Below the pieces are notes generated by a model. The model saw only the letters and a program-made list of their open reading frames with translations. It did not search any database and was not told where the DNA came from. 64,000 bases of DNA from Lepraria neglecta (taxonomy: Eukaryota > Ascomycota > Lecanoromycetes > Lecanorales > Stereocaulaceae). Location: assembly GCA_033220425.1 (NCBI GenBank), contig CM065648.1:2480001-2544000 (forward strand). Reading direction: 5' to 3'. Of the stretch, positions 36,300 through 48,685 are shown one piece after another. The number at the start of each line of letters is the position of its first letter. Position 1 is the stretch's first letter. Position numbers and translations under genes: made by a program.

Positions 36300-37620
36300 T
36301 AGGAGTAGATAATAGCTCTCGTTTAGAGACTGGCTGCTCCGTCCTCAGTGATATATCTACTCGGCGAGTCGTAATTACTATCGCTTAGAGTACTTTTAGT
36401 ATTACTATTAGAGGCTCTAGAAGCTCGAATAGATAGCGGATAAATCCTAATATAGTAAATACCTTCTTCTCGTTATCTTTTCGAGCCTTTACTCTTACTT
36501 AACTAATAAGCTTATATATTTTAGCTTCTTCTTTCTTCTTTACTTATTAGATCTTATCTAGTACCTTCTTCTCCTTTACTTCTTCCTTCTATTAGTTTCT
36601 TAAAGTATCCTCCTTCTCTTATTATTCTTTAGTAAATAACCTTTCTTAGATAACTTCTAAGCTTATAACTTAGACTTTATTATAAATACCTTACTTATTA
36701 CCTTTATAACTCTAATTTTATTAACTAGCTCTTATTAGTTACTTATTAATACTCTCTTAAGTTTCTAAGAAGGAGATAGTATAGATAGTAGCTTTCCTTA
36801 GCTTCTTTACTTAAGGATTAATATTTCTAATAGCTTAAAGGAGGTTTTATATCTACTAGATATTAGTAGATATTTTAAAGCTATTAATAGTAACCCCGGC
36901 TTTAGATAGTATAACTAGATAAATACTAATATCGATATTAATAGGGAGCTTTCCGATAATTATATTAGGGTCCTAGAGAGATAAGCTAGCTTTCTTCTAA
37001 ATATTTTTAATTATATCCTCTCTACCTACTACTTTCCTTACTTAATAATAATATTTAATAAATTCTACCTTATTTACTAAAATATAGGTAGTAAACCTTA
37101 TAACTTCTAATAGCTACTTTCGATATATATTAGCTAAAGGTCTAAAGAATAAGATATCTAGAGGTTAGAGTAGATATATAGAGTAGGAAGGAAGGTATAA
37201 AAGGATAATATTATAAGCCTTATAGAACTTAATAGCTTTATTTAAGATATAAGATTAATAGCCGTTAAATATAAATATTCTATATTTATCTTTTAAGCCT
37301 TTTTACTTTATATATTTATAGAAGTACTTTTTTATCTAAAGTAGGCCTAATTTATTATCTATCTAGCTATTCTTACTATATATAATATAACTCTAGATCT
37401 TCTCTTTACTTAGTACTTCCTAATAGACTATTTACTATTACTTTCTTTTAAAGATAATCTAGGGCTAAAGGAGTCTTCTATTAAGTAAGATAAGCTTAAG
37501 GAGAGATATCTATTTCTAATTACTATAATAAGTAATATATAGTTAGATAGTATATTTTAAGATAATATATTTAACCTTCTTTAGGACTCTAAGTATAAAG
37601 CCTTTCTTATCTATCTTTCT
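36300..37620 (-). pseudogene. DDE_1 (pogo/CENP-B-like) transposase remnant
   Basis: The minus strand reads, through many stops, NELGLLQIKKYF (the W-x-NELGLEWLKK-type segment), then KYRIFIFNGYQSY (RLLILDGHGSH type, third-acidic region), and LYLPSYSIYLL-PLDILFF-PL (the LPPHSTHLLQPLDVGVFGPL signature near 37150-37230). Stops and substitutions fit C-to-T or G-to-A changes, for example His to Tyr. The N-terminal HTH part is not recognisable; it may lie beyond the tandem-repeat island. Confidence 0.65.
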
Positions 37621-37689
37621 TCTAATAATAGATTATAGCGAAATTCGGAGCAATTCCGCACTTATAGCCAATTAGATTGGCCCTATATT

Positions 37690-38330
37690 CAGTGTTCCCT
37701 CTCTCGGCTAGCGCCTTCAACCACCAAAACTTGAATTCGCATCGCAACTTCTTCGCACTACTTCCCCGCACCACATACGTCATATGATATCGAGATGATT
37801 TCATATGTTTTGGAGTTAATCATTAGCTTGCTTGCGCATCAAGAATTTTTAGAATCGGCCCATTTGCGCAATAGTTATGAGCAAAAGAAGCGTTTTCGCC
37901 ATGTTTGCTGGCAGCGCGAGCTCGGTGGCAAATGCCAAGCATTGAGCTTGGCGCCCCCGGCACCGTAACTTCTTCGCAGCGATACCCCGCGCCACATATG
38001 TCATATGATATCGAGATGATTTCATAAGCTTTAGAACCAAGCATGCGCTTTCCAATGCCGTCAAATTTTTTAGAATCGGTCCATTTGCGCAAAACTTATA
38101 AGCAAAAGAAGCGTTTTGCTGGCAGCGCAAGCTCAGTGGCAAATGCCAAGCATTGAGCTTGGCGCCCCCGGACCCTAGAACACCAAAAGTTGAATTCGCA
38201 TCGCAACTTCTTCGCAGCGATACCCCGCGCCACATACATCATATAATATCGAGATGATTTCATGAGTTTTGGAACCAAGCATGCGCTTTCCAACGCCGTT
38301 CGAATTTTGAAATTTGGCTAAGACTTGGCT
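37690..38330. repeat. Tandem repeat island, period about 230 bp, 2.5 copies, not TA-decayed
   Basis: Copies start at GCAACTTCTTCGCA near 37741, at TAACTTCTTCGCAG near 37970 and at GCAACTTCTTCGCAG near 38203. They share CATATGATATCGAGATGATTTCAT, an AAGCATGCGCTTTCCAA box, CATTTGCGCAA, AGCAAAAGAAGCG and GCATTGAGCTTGGCGCCCCCGG. GC content is clearly higher than in the DNA on both sides. The open frames through it are repeat-encoded and not supported as genes. Confidence 0.7.
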
Positions 38331-38888
38331 AAGGAACGCTCAAAAAACATGTTTTTGCCTGCGGACTTCCCTAAAGCTACCCCCGCAGCCACCCCTGCAG
38401 CTGCCCCCGAAGCACTGATATACTAAATCCTTAATAAATTTCGATATATTAGGGTTAGGACTTAGCTTTATATATATAAAATATACTATAAATAGAGGGC
38501 TTTCTAATTCCGCTTAAATTTTCTAAATCGAGTATAAGATAAGTGAGATATAGCCGGTTTTACGGTAATCTTCTGTGAAGATTACGGGCACTAACTTGTA
38601 TTATATATATCCTAGTCTTCTATATTATACTTCTACTTTATTATAATATAGAGCTCGAACTAATAAGCTATTATTATAGGGTTACTAGCGGTATTATTCC
38701 TATTCTTATCTATAGACGAGAGGAATTTTATTTTTAGATCGGGATAGTAATATAAGAACTTATCGACCTAATAATATCCTATATCTCTTATATAGCCTCT
38801 TTTCTAAAGTATTTACTAGGCTATAGAGTATAATTAAATAAGCCTTAGTAGCTACCCCTATTTATTAAGTTATATTATCTATTTTATA

Positions 38889-39259
38889 TATTACGAACAC
38901 GTATTGCGTACTCGTATCGTATATAGATTGATTCTTAATAGGGATGGAGGTATAACTAACAAGAGTATAAAGTAGGCTTCAATGGATACTAAGCGGGTCT
39001 GGTATATAATTAGATAATATATATTTAGTATCTAGTCTAAGAGATCTATCGTATATAGTAGATAATTGAATAGGAAGTTAAGCACGCTGCTCTAGTAGTA
39101 AGTAAGTACCTATATATATATAGTAATAGGAAATCCCGCCAAGCATCTTATAAACGCTAGATCGCTTAGCGCTCCTAGCGCTTATCGCTTGAGCTACCTA
39201 TCCTATCTCTAGTCCCCTTGTCCTATATAATAGTCCTATTAGAACTACTAGTTCTAATA
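38889..39259 (-). repeat. 3' LTR of the outer Gypsy copy
   Basis: 371 bp, homologous to 51560-51769 plus 55463-55669. It lacks about 40 bp present in the 5' LTR (a duplicated GCTCCTRGCGCTCAT module). Differences are mostly C/T and G/A. Confidence 0.85.
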
Positions 39260-42142
39260 TTAGCTCCCTCCTCTAGATTTCTCGTCCCGAGAAACTATCT
39301 ATCCTTTATACTACCCGTTTGTACTAAACGTTCTAAGGATCCTACTATCCGTCGTAAAGAGCTCGCTAATAACCTAGCCGAAGTAGTTATATATCCTTAT
39401 TCCTTATGTATCAGGACTAATAAGTAGTACCTCGTAGGTCCCGACTCTAATAGGTATTTAAACTATATCGGCAATAGGAAGAAATACGACCTTATAGTAT
39501 CGCCCCTTAAGATATACTATATTAAAAGTGCGCGAAAGAAAGTTCGCACTAAGATTCGTGAAATAGTTACTAAGCTAGTATAGTTATAAGCGGAGGAAGA
39601 CTATATTAGAGAAGAGAAGAAGAGGCTTATTGAAAGAGAACTTTTAAATATCGTAGAGCTAGAGGAAGAGTAACGGCCCCCTCCTACTACCCCGGGTAAT
39701 TTAATATTCAATATTAGTTCTAAGTAGTTCAATCTCCTCGGCGGGATAGAAATCCCCGAGAGCTTCGACTAGTCTTCTCTTGTCTCCGATAGAACTCTTA
39801 TAGATATTCTCTATAGTTCCCCGTAAGGTTCTTAAGAGGTTCCTAGGTATTCTCCGTTTTATTATACCCTTTCTATTTAACTAGATAGAACTAATTTCTT
39901 CTATCTAGGATCCTCTCGACCTCGTACTCTATTTCTTCCTTAATATTATAGTAAAACGTTTCTTAGAGAGGTATACTAGAGTCTACTAGCTCCAGAAGTA
40001 AGATATAGAATACCGGATATACCTTTATATCAGGTGGAAGTTAGAGTTTATAGTTAACTAGTCCTTTTAACCGTTTAATTAAGAATAGTCCGACCTTAAT
40101 ATAATCTAGTTTCTTACTTAGTCTCGTTATCCTTATATTTTTTATTAGAAGATATACTTTATCCCCCTCTTTTAGCTAAGGAATATTCTTTCTTTTCTTA
40201 TTAACTTATTCCTTTAACTTACTATTAGAGCTCTTAATAGACCTTTATATATCCTTATATAAATTCTTTAGCTCTTCTATCTTAACTAAGGCTTTTTCTA
40301 TATTAGGTCCTTTCCTTAGTAGTAGAAATATATTAGTATTCTTTCTATAATTAGTAAAGAATAGGGTCAGGCCTATTATATCTAACCTCTTATCGTTATA
40401 CGCTAGTTATACTATTAGAAGTAATAAAATCTAGTTATCCTACTTCTAGTTTATATAATATCTTAGGTATACTTCTATTATTTAATTTGCACGTTCTATT
40501 TATCTATTAGTCTATAGGTAATATACTATTAATATCCGAAGTTTAGTTCTAATTACTAATATTAGCGTTTTCTAGTAGTTAGAAGTAAATAACTTATCTC
40601 TATTAGATATTATCGACTTTAGTATACTATAATCCCTTATTAGCTTATTAAGTAGGATAAAGGCTAACTAATCTACTTTATATATCTCTTTGAAAGGTAC
40701 TATAATTATATACTTCGTAAGTTTATCTATAATAACTATTATTAAGTCGAAGGTATCCTATATAGCTAGATCCTTTAAAGGTAGTAGTTTAACTATAAAG
40801 TCTATTATAATATCGTCCTATAGTAATTCTAGTATAGAAGTAAACTATATTTATCTATACTTGGCGTATTATACCGTCTTATTCTATTAGTACTAGATAT
40901 ATTCTTTAATATATTATTCGACACGCGCTCGAAGCTTCGGTGCCGCGTATCCTCGTCCTAGGAGTTCTATTATTTTAGATACTCCTAGGTAACCTTATAA
41001 TAGATTATCGTAGTAATCCCTAATTACTTCCTTAACGTATATATTAGGTAAGTAGGTCTTATCCTAGTATTTAAGTAATACTAAATTCTACTAATCCTTT
41101 TATAGGTCTATTACGAATATATTATTATCGTAGGCCTTTACGATCCTATTAGTCGTATTAGGTCCTAATATACGAAGGGTCGCTACTAATATCTAGTATA
41201 GTACTAGTAATCCGTCAGCTTCTTTCTTTAGGATCGGTCGTTCCGTAATATTCTTTTCTTCTATATAGTCTAATCGCCTATTTAGGGTATCTACTTAACT
41301 ATTATCTTTTCCTAGGGTATAGGTTATCTTAAACTTATACTAACCTAATAGTTCTAACTATCGAACCTATCTTCTATTTAGCTCTTTCGTTATTATAAAG
41401 TTAAGAAGGTTCTTATAATCCGTAAAGATAGTTAAGTCTAAGTAGCTCTCTACGTATACTCGCTAGTTCTATAATATATATACTATAGTAAGTAGCTCCT
41501 TATCGTATATATTATAGTTTTATTCTACTACTAATATCTTCCTCGAATAGTAGATAACTAGATACTACTTTTAGTCTTTCATTTAATATAGGTATACTCC
41601 GATTACAAGATCTAATACATCTATTTCGATACGAGCTAGCTTATTAGTCTAAAATATATAGAGTACTAGTAGATCTATATATACTTTCTTTAGCGTGTTA
41701 AACGATTCTTATTAGTCTTTTCCCTATATAAATCCGATATCTTTCCTCGTAATATCTATTAGAGGTAGTACTTTCTTGGAGTAGCCCTCGATAAACTTCC
41801 TATTAAAGTTAGCAAATCCTAAGAAGCTTTATACTACTTTAACGTCCTATAGTATAGGCTATTTAGCGATAGCTTTAATCTTTTCTAGGCTTATACTAAT
41901 ACCTTTCGTACTAACTACAAATCCTAGAAATTCTACCGCTTGCCGATAAAATTCGTACTTTTCTAGTTTAAGGAGAAGTTTCGCTTATAATAGGTATTCG
42001 ATAATATCCTATATATACTTAATATATTCTTCCTTATTCTTAGAATAAATTAGTATATTATCGAGGTACGCTATCGCTATTCGATCTAAGTATACTCGTA
42101 TAATATTATTAATAAGTACTTGGTAGGTTACTAGTACGTTGG

Positions 42143-42555
42143 TGTTAGAACCATTGGTTCTAATAGGACTATCCTATAGGACAAGGTACTATAGATAGGA
42201 CTAGTAGCTGAAGCGATAAGCGCGATGAGCGACGTGCGCTCATGGCGCTCAAGGATGATAAGCGCAATGAGCGCCGTGCGCTTATAACGCTCATGGATTA
42301 CTTGGTAGGATTTCTTATATCTACAAATACGGGGCTCTACCTACTATTTGGAATAGTATATTCAACTTGGTTAATCTTCCTGGTACTCCTTGCACTATAC
42401 TTTACTAGTTATTAATATAGAATATATTAGTTACCTATACCTAAGAAGACTGCTATTCTACCTAAGTGACTCCTCTCCTATAGAAGTATAAGATATATAA
42501 TAACCTACGTTAGTTATCGTACCGTTAGGTAAACGACTAGACGTAGGTCGTAATA
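42143..42555 (+). repeat. 5' LTR of the inner Gypsy copy
   Basis: 413 bp, starts TGTTAGAACC and ends GTCGTAATA. The same length as the 3' LTR; differences from it are almost all transitions. Confidence 0.92.
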
Positions 42556-43900
42556 CTTTGAATACCCTAAGGGATAAGTTCTTTAATAACTTCAGGTAGA
42601 AACCCTACCCTAAGTACCTTAACGGTTACTGGCTAGAGACGCTATACTATAGACGAAGGATCTAGAAAAAGGATTAAGGTTATAGTACTAGACCTATACT
42701 ATAGAGATAGGGACAAGCTTGAGCTATAGCTTACGCAAGTATAACTATACCTTCTATTTCAGGGAGACTTGCTCCTAGTAACTAGATATACTACCTTCGC
42801 TATATTATACCTACGAGGATAGGCCTAGAAGTAGGTCGAACCCTTCCTAAAGAAGTATATAGAAGACGACGACGAAGACGGCGACGTTAAGTTATGGATA
42901 GAAAGTATGCCAAAGTTTATAGTTGAAATCTATCGTATATTCAGACCTTCTAACGAGGTAAACGTAGTAATATATATTATTTAGTATATAAAGTAGAAGA
43001 AGTCAGCGTTAGAGTTTTTAACTTAATTTCAAATATACGTAACTAAAATAGGCTAGGATGATAATACGCTAATGATAATATATTATTAGGGCCTTAAAGA
43101 TAATATTAAAGACGAGCTTATAAGATTCGGAGGAGTAATCGATACTCTAGATAGACTTATTAAAAATACGATCGAAATCGATAATAAGCTATTCGAATAA
43201 TCTATAGAGAAACGGTATAACGGAGGAGTTAGCGGAACCCGATATAAGGGATTCTTTTCGAAGATAAGGAATTACCGATAAGACTATAGGGAATGTAATA
43301 CTTACTATAGTATAGTGCTAATAGAGATTAACTTTATTTAAATAGGAAAGAAGAAAGGAAACTTTAAAGGGAAAAAGCAGTACGGGGGAAAGAAAGTAAT
43401 TACTTGCTATAGCTATAGCAAACTAGGCTATATAGCTAGAGACTGCAGGTCGAAGAATATAGTATACCGACCGTAGATAAACGCAATGGAAGGAGGACCT
43501 CTAGATAACGAGGAAGACTCTAAAGAAACATAGTAATTATACGATAAAGAAGAATTCGATTAGGATTCGGAAAAAGATACCTTCGAATTAGAATTTAATA
43601 AAGAAGTATAGAGGTATTACTATAGGGATGGTAATAGATCTTAATAGTACGAGACGGATTAGGAACAGCGGAAAGCTAGTCCGGAGAGACTAGCGTCGAT
43701 ACCCGAACCTAGATCTACTATATCCTAAGTAGAAGGAAAATTACTAGAAATTAATGAACCTTAATCGGACGAAGATAAATATAAACTCTTCGATAAAATT
43801 AAAGGAAAAGTACGAGGTATACTAAAAGAGTAATTATCTATAAAACCCGAATAGGAAGAACCTATACGAGACTATCGATATGATAGAGAATATTAGCGAT
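42556..43900 (+). pseudogene. gag remnant of the inner Gypsy copy
   Basis: Decayed gag with acidic and helical stretches. A CCHC zinc knuckle is recognisable at about 43403-43445 as CYSYSKLGYIARDC: the second Cys and the His are both Tyr, as expected from TGY to TAY and CAY to TAY changes. Many in-frame stops. Confidence 0.7.
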
Positions 43901-44339
43901 ATAGCGAGATTCTATATACTAAGTGTATACTACCCGATTACTCGGTATATAGGGAGGAAAGAGGCCGTCTAGCGAAAGAACGAACGGTACCTCTACTTAA
44001 GAGAACTCCTTATAGGGAAATATAGTAGTATAAGTATAAGGAAGATAGATACTAGTAGTATCTTGCAAGTAAGAGGAAGTACTATTACTTCCTATACTTT
44101 ATAGAAAAGTGGGAGAAAGAAAGGAATAACTTACTTAAAGTCTTTAAGAACGGAGCTTGTAACTAAGTATTATAGTATAGCTACCTATATAATAAATATA
44201 TTCCGTATAAAGGTATAAAGGAAGTATATAGATTCCTACTATTATAGGGAAAAGAATAATCTCTTATACTACGGGGAAGTATAAGGAGATTAATACGTTA
44301 TTCCCTAAATAACAATTGTGTTCTACCTAGTATTACACT

Positions 44340-47300
44340 TATATTATTATACTAGTAAATATTAATAGATAGCGGACTATAGCGATAATAGATAGCGGAG
44401 CTACAGGAAATTTTATCTCGAGGAACTTAGTAGACTTAAGCGGCCTACTAACCTGAAAGAAGAAATTATCTTACGAGCTACGCCTAGCCGATAGGTTAGT
44501 ATTCTTAACAGGAAAAGTAGAGGAGGAGATACGCTCCCTACTAGTAATAATTCAGTAATACTATAAGGAGATTATATTCGATATAGTTGGGATAGCTACT
44601 TATAATATTATTTTAGGAATACCTTAGTTAAATAAATATAACCTAGAAATTAACTGGAAGATAAAAGTACTTAAATTCGGACGATCTAGAGATATTACTA
44701 GTATTAGACCTATTAGTTAATAGTAGATAATAATAGATAAGAGAAAGAACCGAAGACTAATTAAAGTATATATTACTTTATTCTTAAATAATAAGAGTAA
44801 CTTCTAAGAGAGAAGGCTCGACTCCTTAGTTACTAGTAAAGGTTAGTAGGATACTAAAGAGAGAGCTATTAAAGGAAAAGACGAACCTTCTACAATCCCT
44901 CGGGAATATAAACGATAGGTATACCTATTCGAGGAAGAGACGAGTATAAAAGCGTTACCTAAGTACTAACTATAGGATTATAAGATTGAACTCGAACCTA
45001 GTAAGGCGCTAATATTTAGACCTATCTATATATTATCGGAAAAGGAACTTACTATACTTCGCGGGTATATCGATAAGAACCTTAAGAAAGGATTTATTCG
45101 GGAATCTAAATTACTAGCAGGTTATCCAATCCTCTTCGCGCCGAAGAAGGATAGAAGCTTACGGCTGTACGTCGACTATTGAAAGTTGAACGATATTACT
45201 ATTAAGAATAGATATCCTCTGCCGAACATTAGCGAGCTATAGGATCAGCTCGGTAAGGTAAAGATATTCACGAAACTGGACCTTAGGGGCGTATATAATT
45301 TAATCTAGATAAAAGAAGGCGAAGAATGGAAAACTACCTTCCGGACCAGATATAGCCACTACGAGTACCTAGTAATACCGTTTGGACTCACCAACGCACC
45401 AGCAACCTGCTAAGTACTTATTAATAACGTTATACGGGCACACTTAGATTAAATAGCGATAGCGTACCTCGATAATATCTTGATTTACTCTAAGAATAAG
45501 GAAGAATATATTAAGTATATATAGGACGTTATCGAATACCTATTACAAGCGGGACTTCTCCTTAAACTAGAAAAGTACGAGTTTTATAGGGACTCTATTA
45601 AGTTCCTAGGATTTGTAATTAGTATAAAAGGTATTAGTATAAGCCTAGAAAAGATTAAAGCTATAGCGGAATAGCCTATACTATAGGACGTCAAAGTAGT
45701 ACAAAGTTTCTTAGGATTTGCTAACTTTAATAGGAAGTTTATCGAGGGCTACTTAAAGAAAGTACTTCTACTTATAGATATTACTAAGAAAGATATTAGA
45801 TTTATATAGGGACAAGAATAATAAAAGTCGTTTAATATATTGAAAAAAGTATATACAGATCTACTAGTACTCTATACCTTTTAAGCCAACGAACCGGTTT
45901 ATATCGAAATAGATATATCGGATCTTATAATAGGAGTATACCTTTATTAAATAAAGAACTAAAAGTAGTATCTAGTTACCTACTTTTCACGAAAAATATT
46001 AGTAGTAGAATAAAACTATAATATATACGATAAAGAACTACTTGCCGTAGTATATATACTTTAAAATTAGAGAGTATATATAGAAAGCTACTCGAACCTA
46101 ACTATCTTTACGGATTATAAGAATCTTCTTAACTTTATAATAACGAAAGAGTTGAATAGAAGATAAATTAGATAGTTAGAACTACTCGGATAATATAAGT
46201 TCAAGATAACCTATACCCTAGGAAAAGATAATAGTCGAGTAGATACGCTTAGTAGGCGATTAGACTATATAGAAGAAAAGAATATTACGGAACGACTAAT
46301 CCTAAAACGAGAAGCCGATAGATTATTAGTACTACACTAGGTATTAGTAATAACCCTTTATATATCGGGACCTAATACGACTAATAAGATCGTAAAGGCC
46401 TATAATAACGATATATTCGCGATAAAGCTGAAATAGGATTAGTAAGACTTAGTATTACTTAGATATTAGAATAAAACTTACTTGCCTGATATATACGTTA
46501 AAGAAGTAATTAGAGATTACTATAACGACCTATTACAAGGTCACCCTAGAGTATCTAAGACTATAGAACTCCTAGGACGAGGATACGTAGCGCCGAAACT
46601 TCGGATACACGTTAAATAATATATCAAAGAATATATCCATTACCAGCAGAACAAGGCGGCACGATATACCAAGTATAGGCAAATTTAATTTGCGCCTATA
46701 CTAGAATCACTATAGGATGATATTATAATGGACTTTATAGTTAAACTACCACCCTTAAAGGATCTAGCTATATAGGATATCTTCGATTTAATTATAGTCA
46801 TTATAGACAAACTAACAAAGTATACGATTATAATACTATTCAAGGAAATATATAAAGCGGACTAGTTAGCCTTTATATTACTTGATAAACTAATAAGGGA
46901 TCACGGTATACCTAAGTCGATAACGTCTAATAGAGACAAGTTATTTACTTCCAACTATTAGAGAACGCTAATCGCAGTAATTAGAACTAAACTTCGAATA
47001 TTAATAGTATACTACCTATAGACTAATAGATAAATAGAACGTGCGAACTAGATAATAGAAGTATACCTAAGATACTATATGAACTAAAAACAAGATAACT
47101 AGGTTTCACTACTTCTAATAGTATAACTGGCGTATAATAATAAAAGGTTAGATATAACGGGCCTAATACTATTCTTTACCAACTACGGAAAGAATATAAA
47201 TATATTTCTATAACCTAAGGAAGGATCTAATATAGAAAAAGCTTTAGTAAAAGTAGAAGAGCTAAAGAATTTATATAAAGATATATAAAGGTCTATCGAA

Positions 47301-47740
47301 AGCTCTAATAATAGGTTAAAGGAATAGATCGATAAGAAGAGGAAGAATATTCCTTAGCTTAAAAAGGGGGATAAAGTATACCTCCTAATAAAAAATATAA
47401 AGATAACGAGACTAAGTAAGAAACTAGATTATATTAAGGTTAGACTATTCTTGATTAAGAAGATAAAGGGGCTATTAACTATAAACTCGAGCTTCTACCT
47501 AACGCTAAGGTATATCCGGTATTCTATATCTCACTTCTAGAGCTAGTAGACTCTAATATACCGCTCTAAGAAACGTTTTATTATAATATTAAGGAAGAAA
47601 TAGAGTATAAGGTCGAGAGGATCCTAGATAGAAGAAATTAGTTCTATCTAGTTAAATAGAAAGGGTATAATAAAACGGAAAGTACCTAGGAACCTCTTAG
47701 GAACCTTGCGGGGAATTACAGGGAACGCCTATAAGAGTTT
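44340..47740 (+). pseudogene. pol remnant (protease, RT, RNase H, integrase, chromodomain) of the inner Gypsy copy
   Basis: Protease DSGATGNFIS near 44388. RT spans 45090-45800, with KLDLRGVYNLI and [12 protein letters not shown], and the YxDD box reading YLDN (Asp to Asn) near 45465. RNase H is about 45890-46250. Integrase spans 46500-47250 with the H-H zinc part, DFIVKLPP and SNRDKLFTSNY. A chromodomain is at about 47600-47705 (KVERILDRRN..KGYNKTESTWEP, with the core Trp codon lost to a stop). This order defines a chromovirus. No piece longer than about 100 codons is free of stops. Confidence 0.85.
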
Positions 47741-48272
47741 CATCAGAGACAAGAGAAGACCAGTCGAAACTCTCGGGGCCCTCTAGGCTAGGGGGGAGGT
47801 CGAACTGCTCGGAGCTGACGTTGAATATTAGACCATTAGGAGTATCGGAAGGAAGGTCTTTATCCTTCTCTAATTCCTCTATATTCTATAACTCGCGCTT
47901 AACAAACTTTTTCTCTTTATCCTAGACTCGATTAAATTATAATTAGAGGCGTATAAACTTCGCCTGCGTCTCTTTTATTTCTAACTAAGTATTATTATAT
48001 ACTTTCTTAATACGACGTATCTCATCAACGGATATAACTAGGTTATACTTCTTGCCTATAGTAATACAGTTGGAATAACGGTCTAAACGAATACCTACTA
48101 AGTACTACTTATTACCCTTTATATATAGAGTATAAGGATATATTACAAATCTAGATAGTTTACCGGAAAGCTCTTTACGACGGATAAGGGGATCTTTGGA
48201 ACGGATATTTTAACGGGGAGGTATAAAGGACGGATGGTTTCTCGGGACGAGAAATCTGGAGGAGGGGGCTAG

Positions 48273-48685
48273 TATTAGAACCATTGGTTCTAACAGGACT
48301 ATCCTGTAGGACAAGGTACTATAGACAGGACTAGCAGCTGAAGCGATAAGCGCGATGAGCGACGTGCGCTCATAGCGCTCAAGGATAATAAGCGCAATGA
48401 GCGCCGTGCGCTCATAACGCTTATAGATTGCTTGGCAGGATTTCTTATGTCTACAAATACGGGGCTCTACCTACTGTTTGGAACAGCGTGTTCAACTTGG
48501 TTAATCTTCCTGGTACTCCTTGTACTATACTTTACTAGTTATTAATATAGAACGTATTGGTTACCTATACCTAAGAAGACTGCTATTCTACCTGAGTGAC
48601 TCCTCTCCTATAGAAGTATAAGATATACGACAACCTACGTCGGTTATCGCACCGTTAGGTAAACGACTAGACGTGGGTCGTAACA
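48273..48685 (+). repeat. 3' LTR of the inner Gypsy copy
   Basis: 413 bp, starts TATTAGAACC (decayed TG) and ends GGGTCGTAACA, followed by the TSD GTTGG. Confidence 0.92.

Larger units (their letters stand above)
42143..48685 (+). mobile_element. Ty3/Gypsy chromovirus (inner copy), plus strand, TSD GTTGG
   Basis: A complete 6543-bp element with two 413-bp LTRs (42143-42555 and 48273-48685) and a perfect 5-bp TSD GTTGG on each side. It sits inside the reverse transcriptase of the outer copy, at the codons for the conserved FGLTNAP motif. LTR ends are TG..CA, or TA where decayed. The internal region holds gag, a zinc knuckle, protease, RT, RNase H, integrase and a chromodomain in that order, all interrupted by stops. 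Confidence 0.92.

Noticed and set aside
37622-38293. Four minus-strand open frames
   Set aside because: They read the tandem repeat units and repeat the same peptide (SSRYHMTYVARG); no independent support for a gene.
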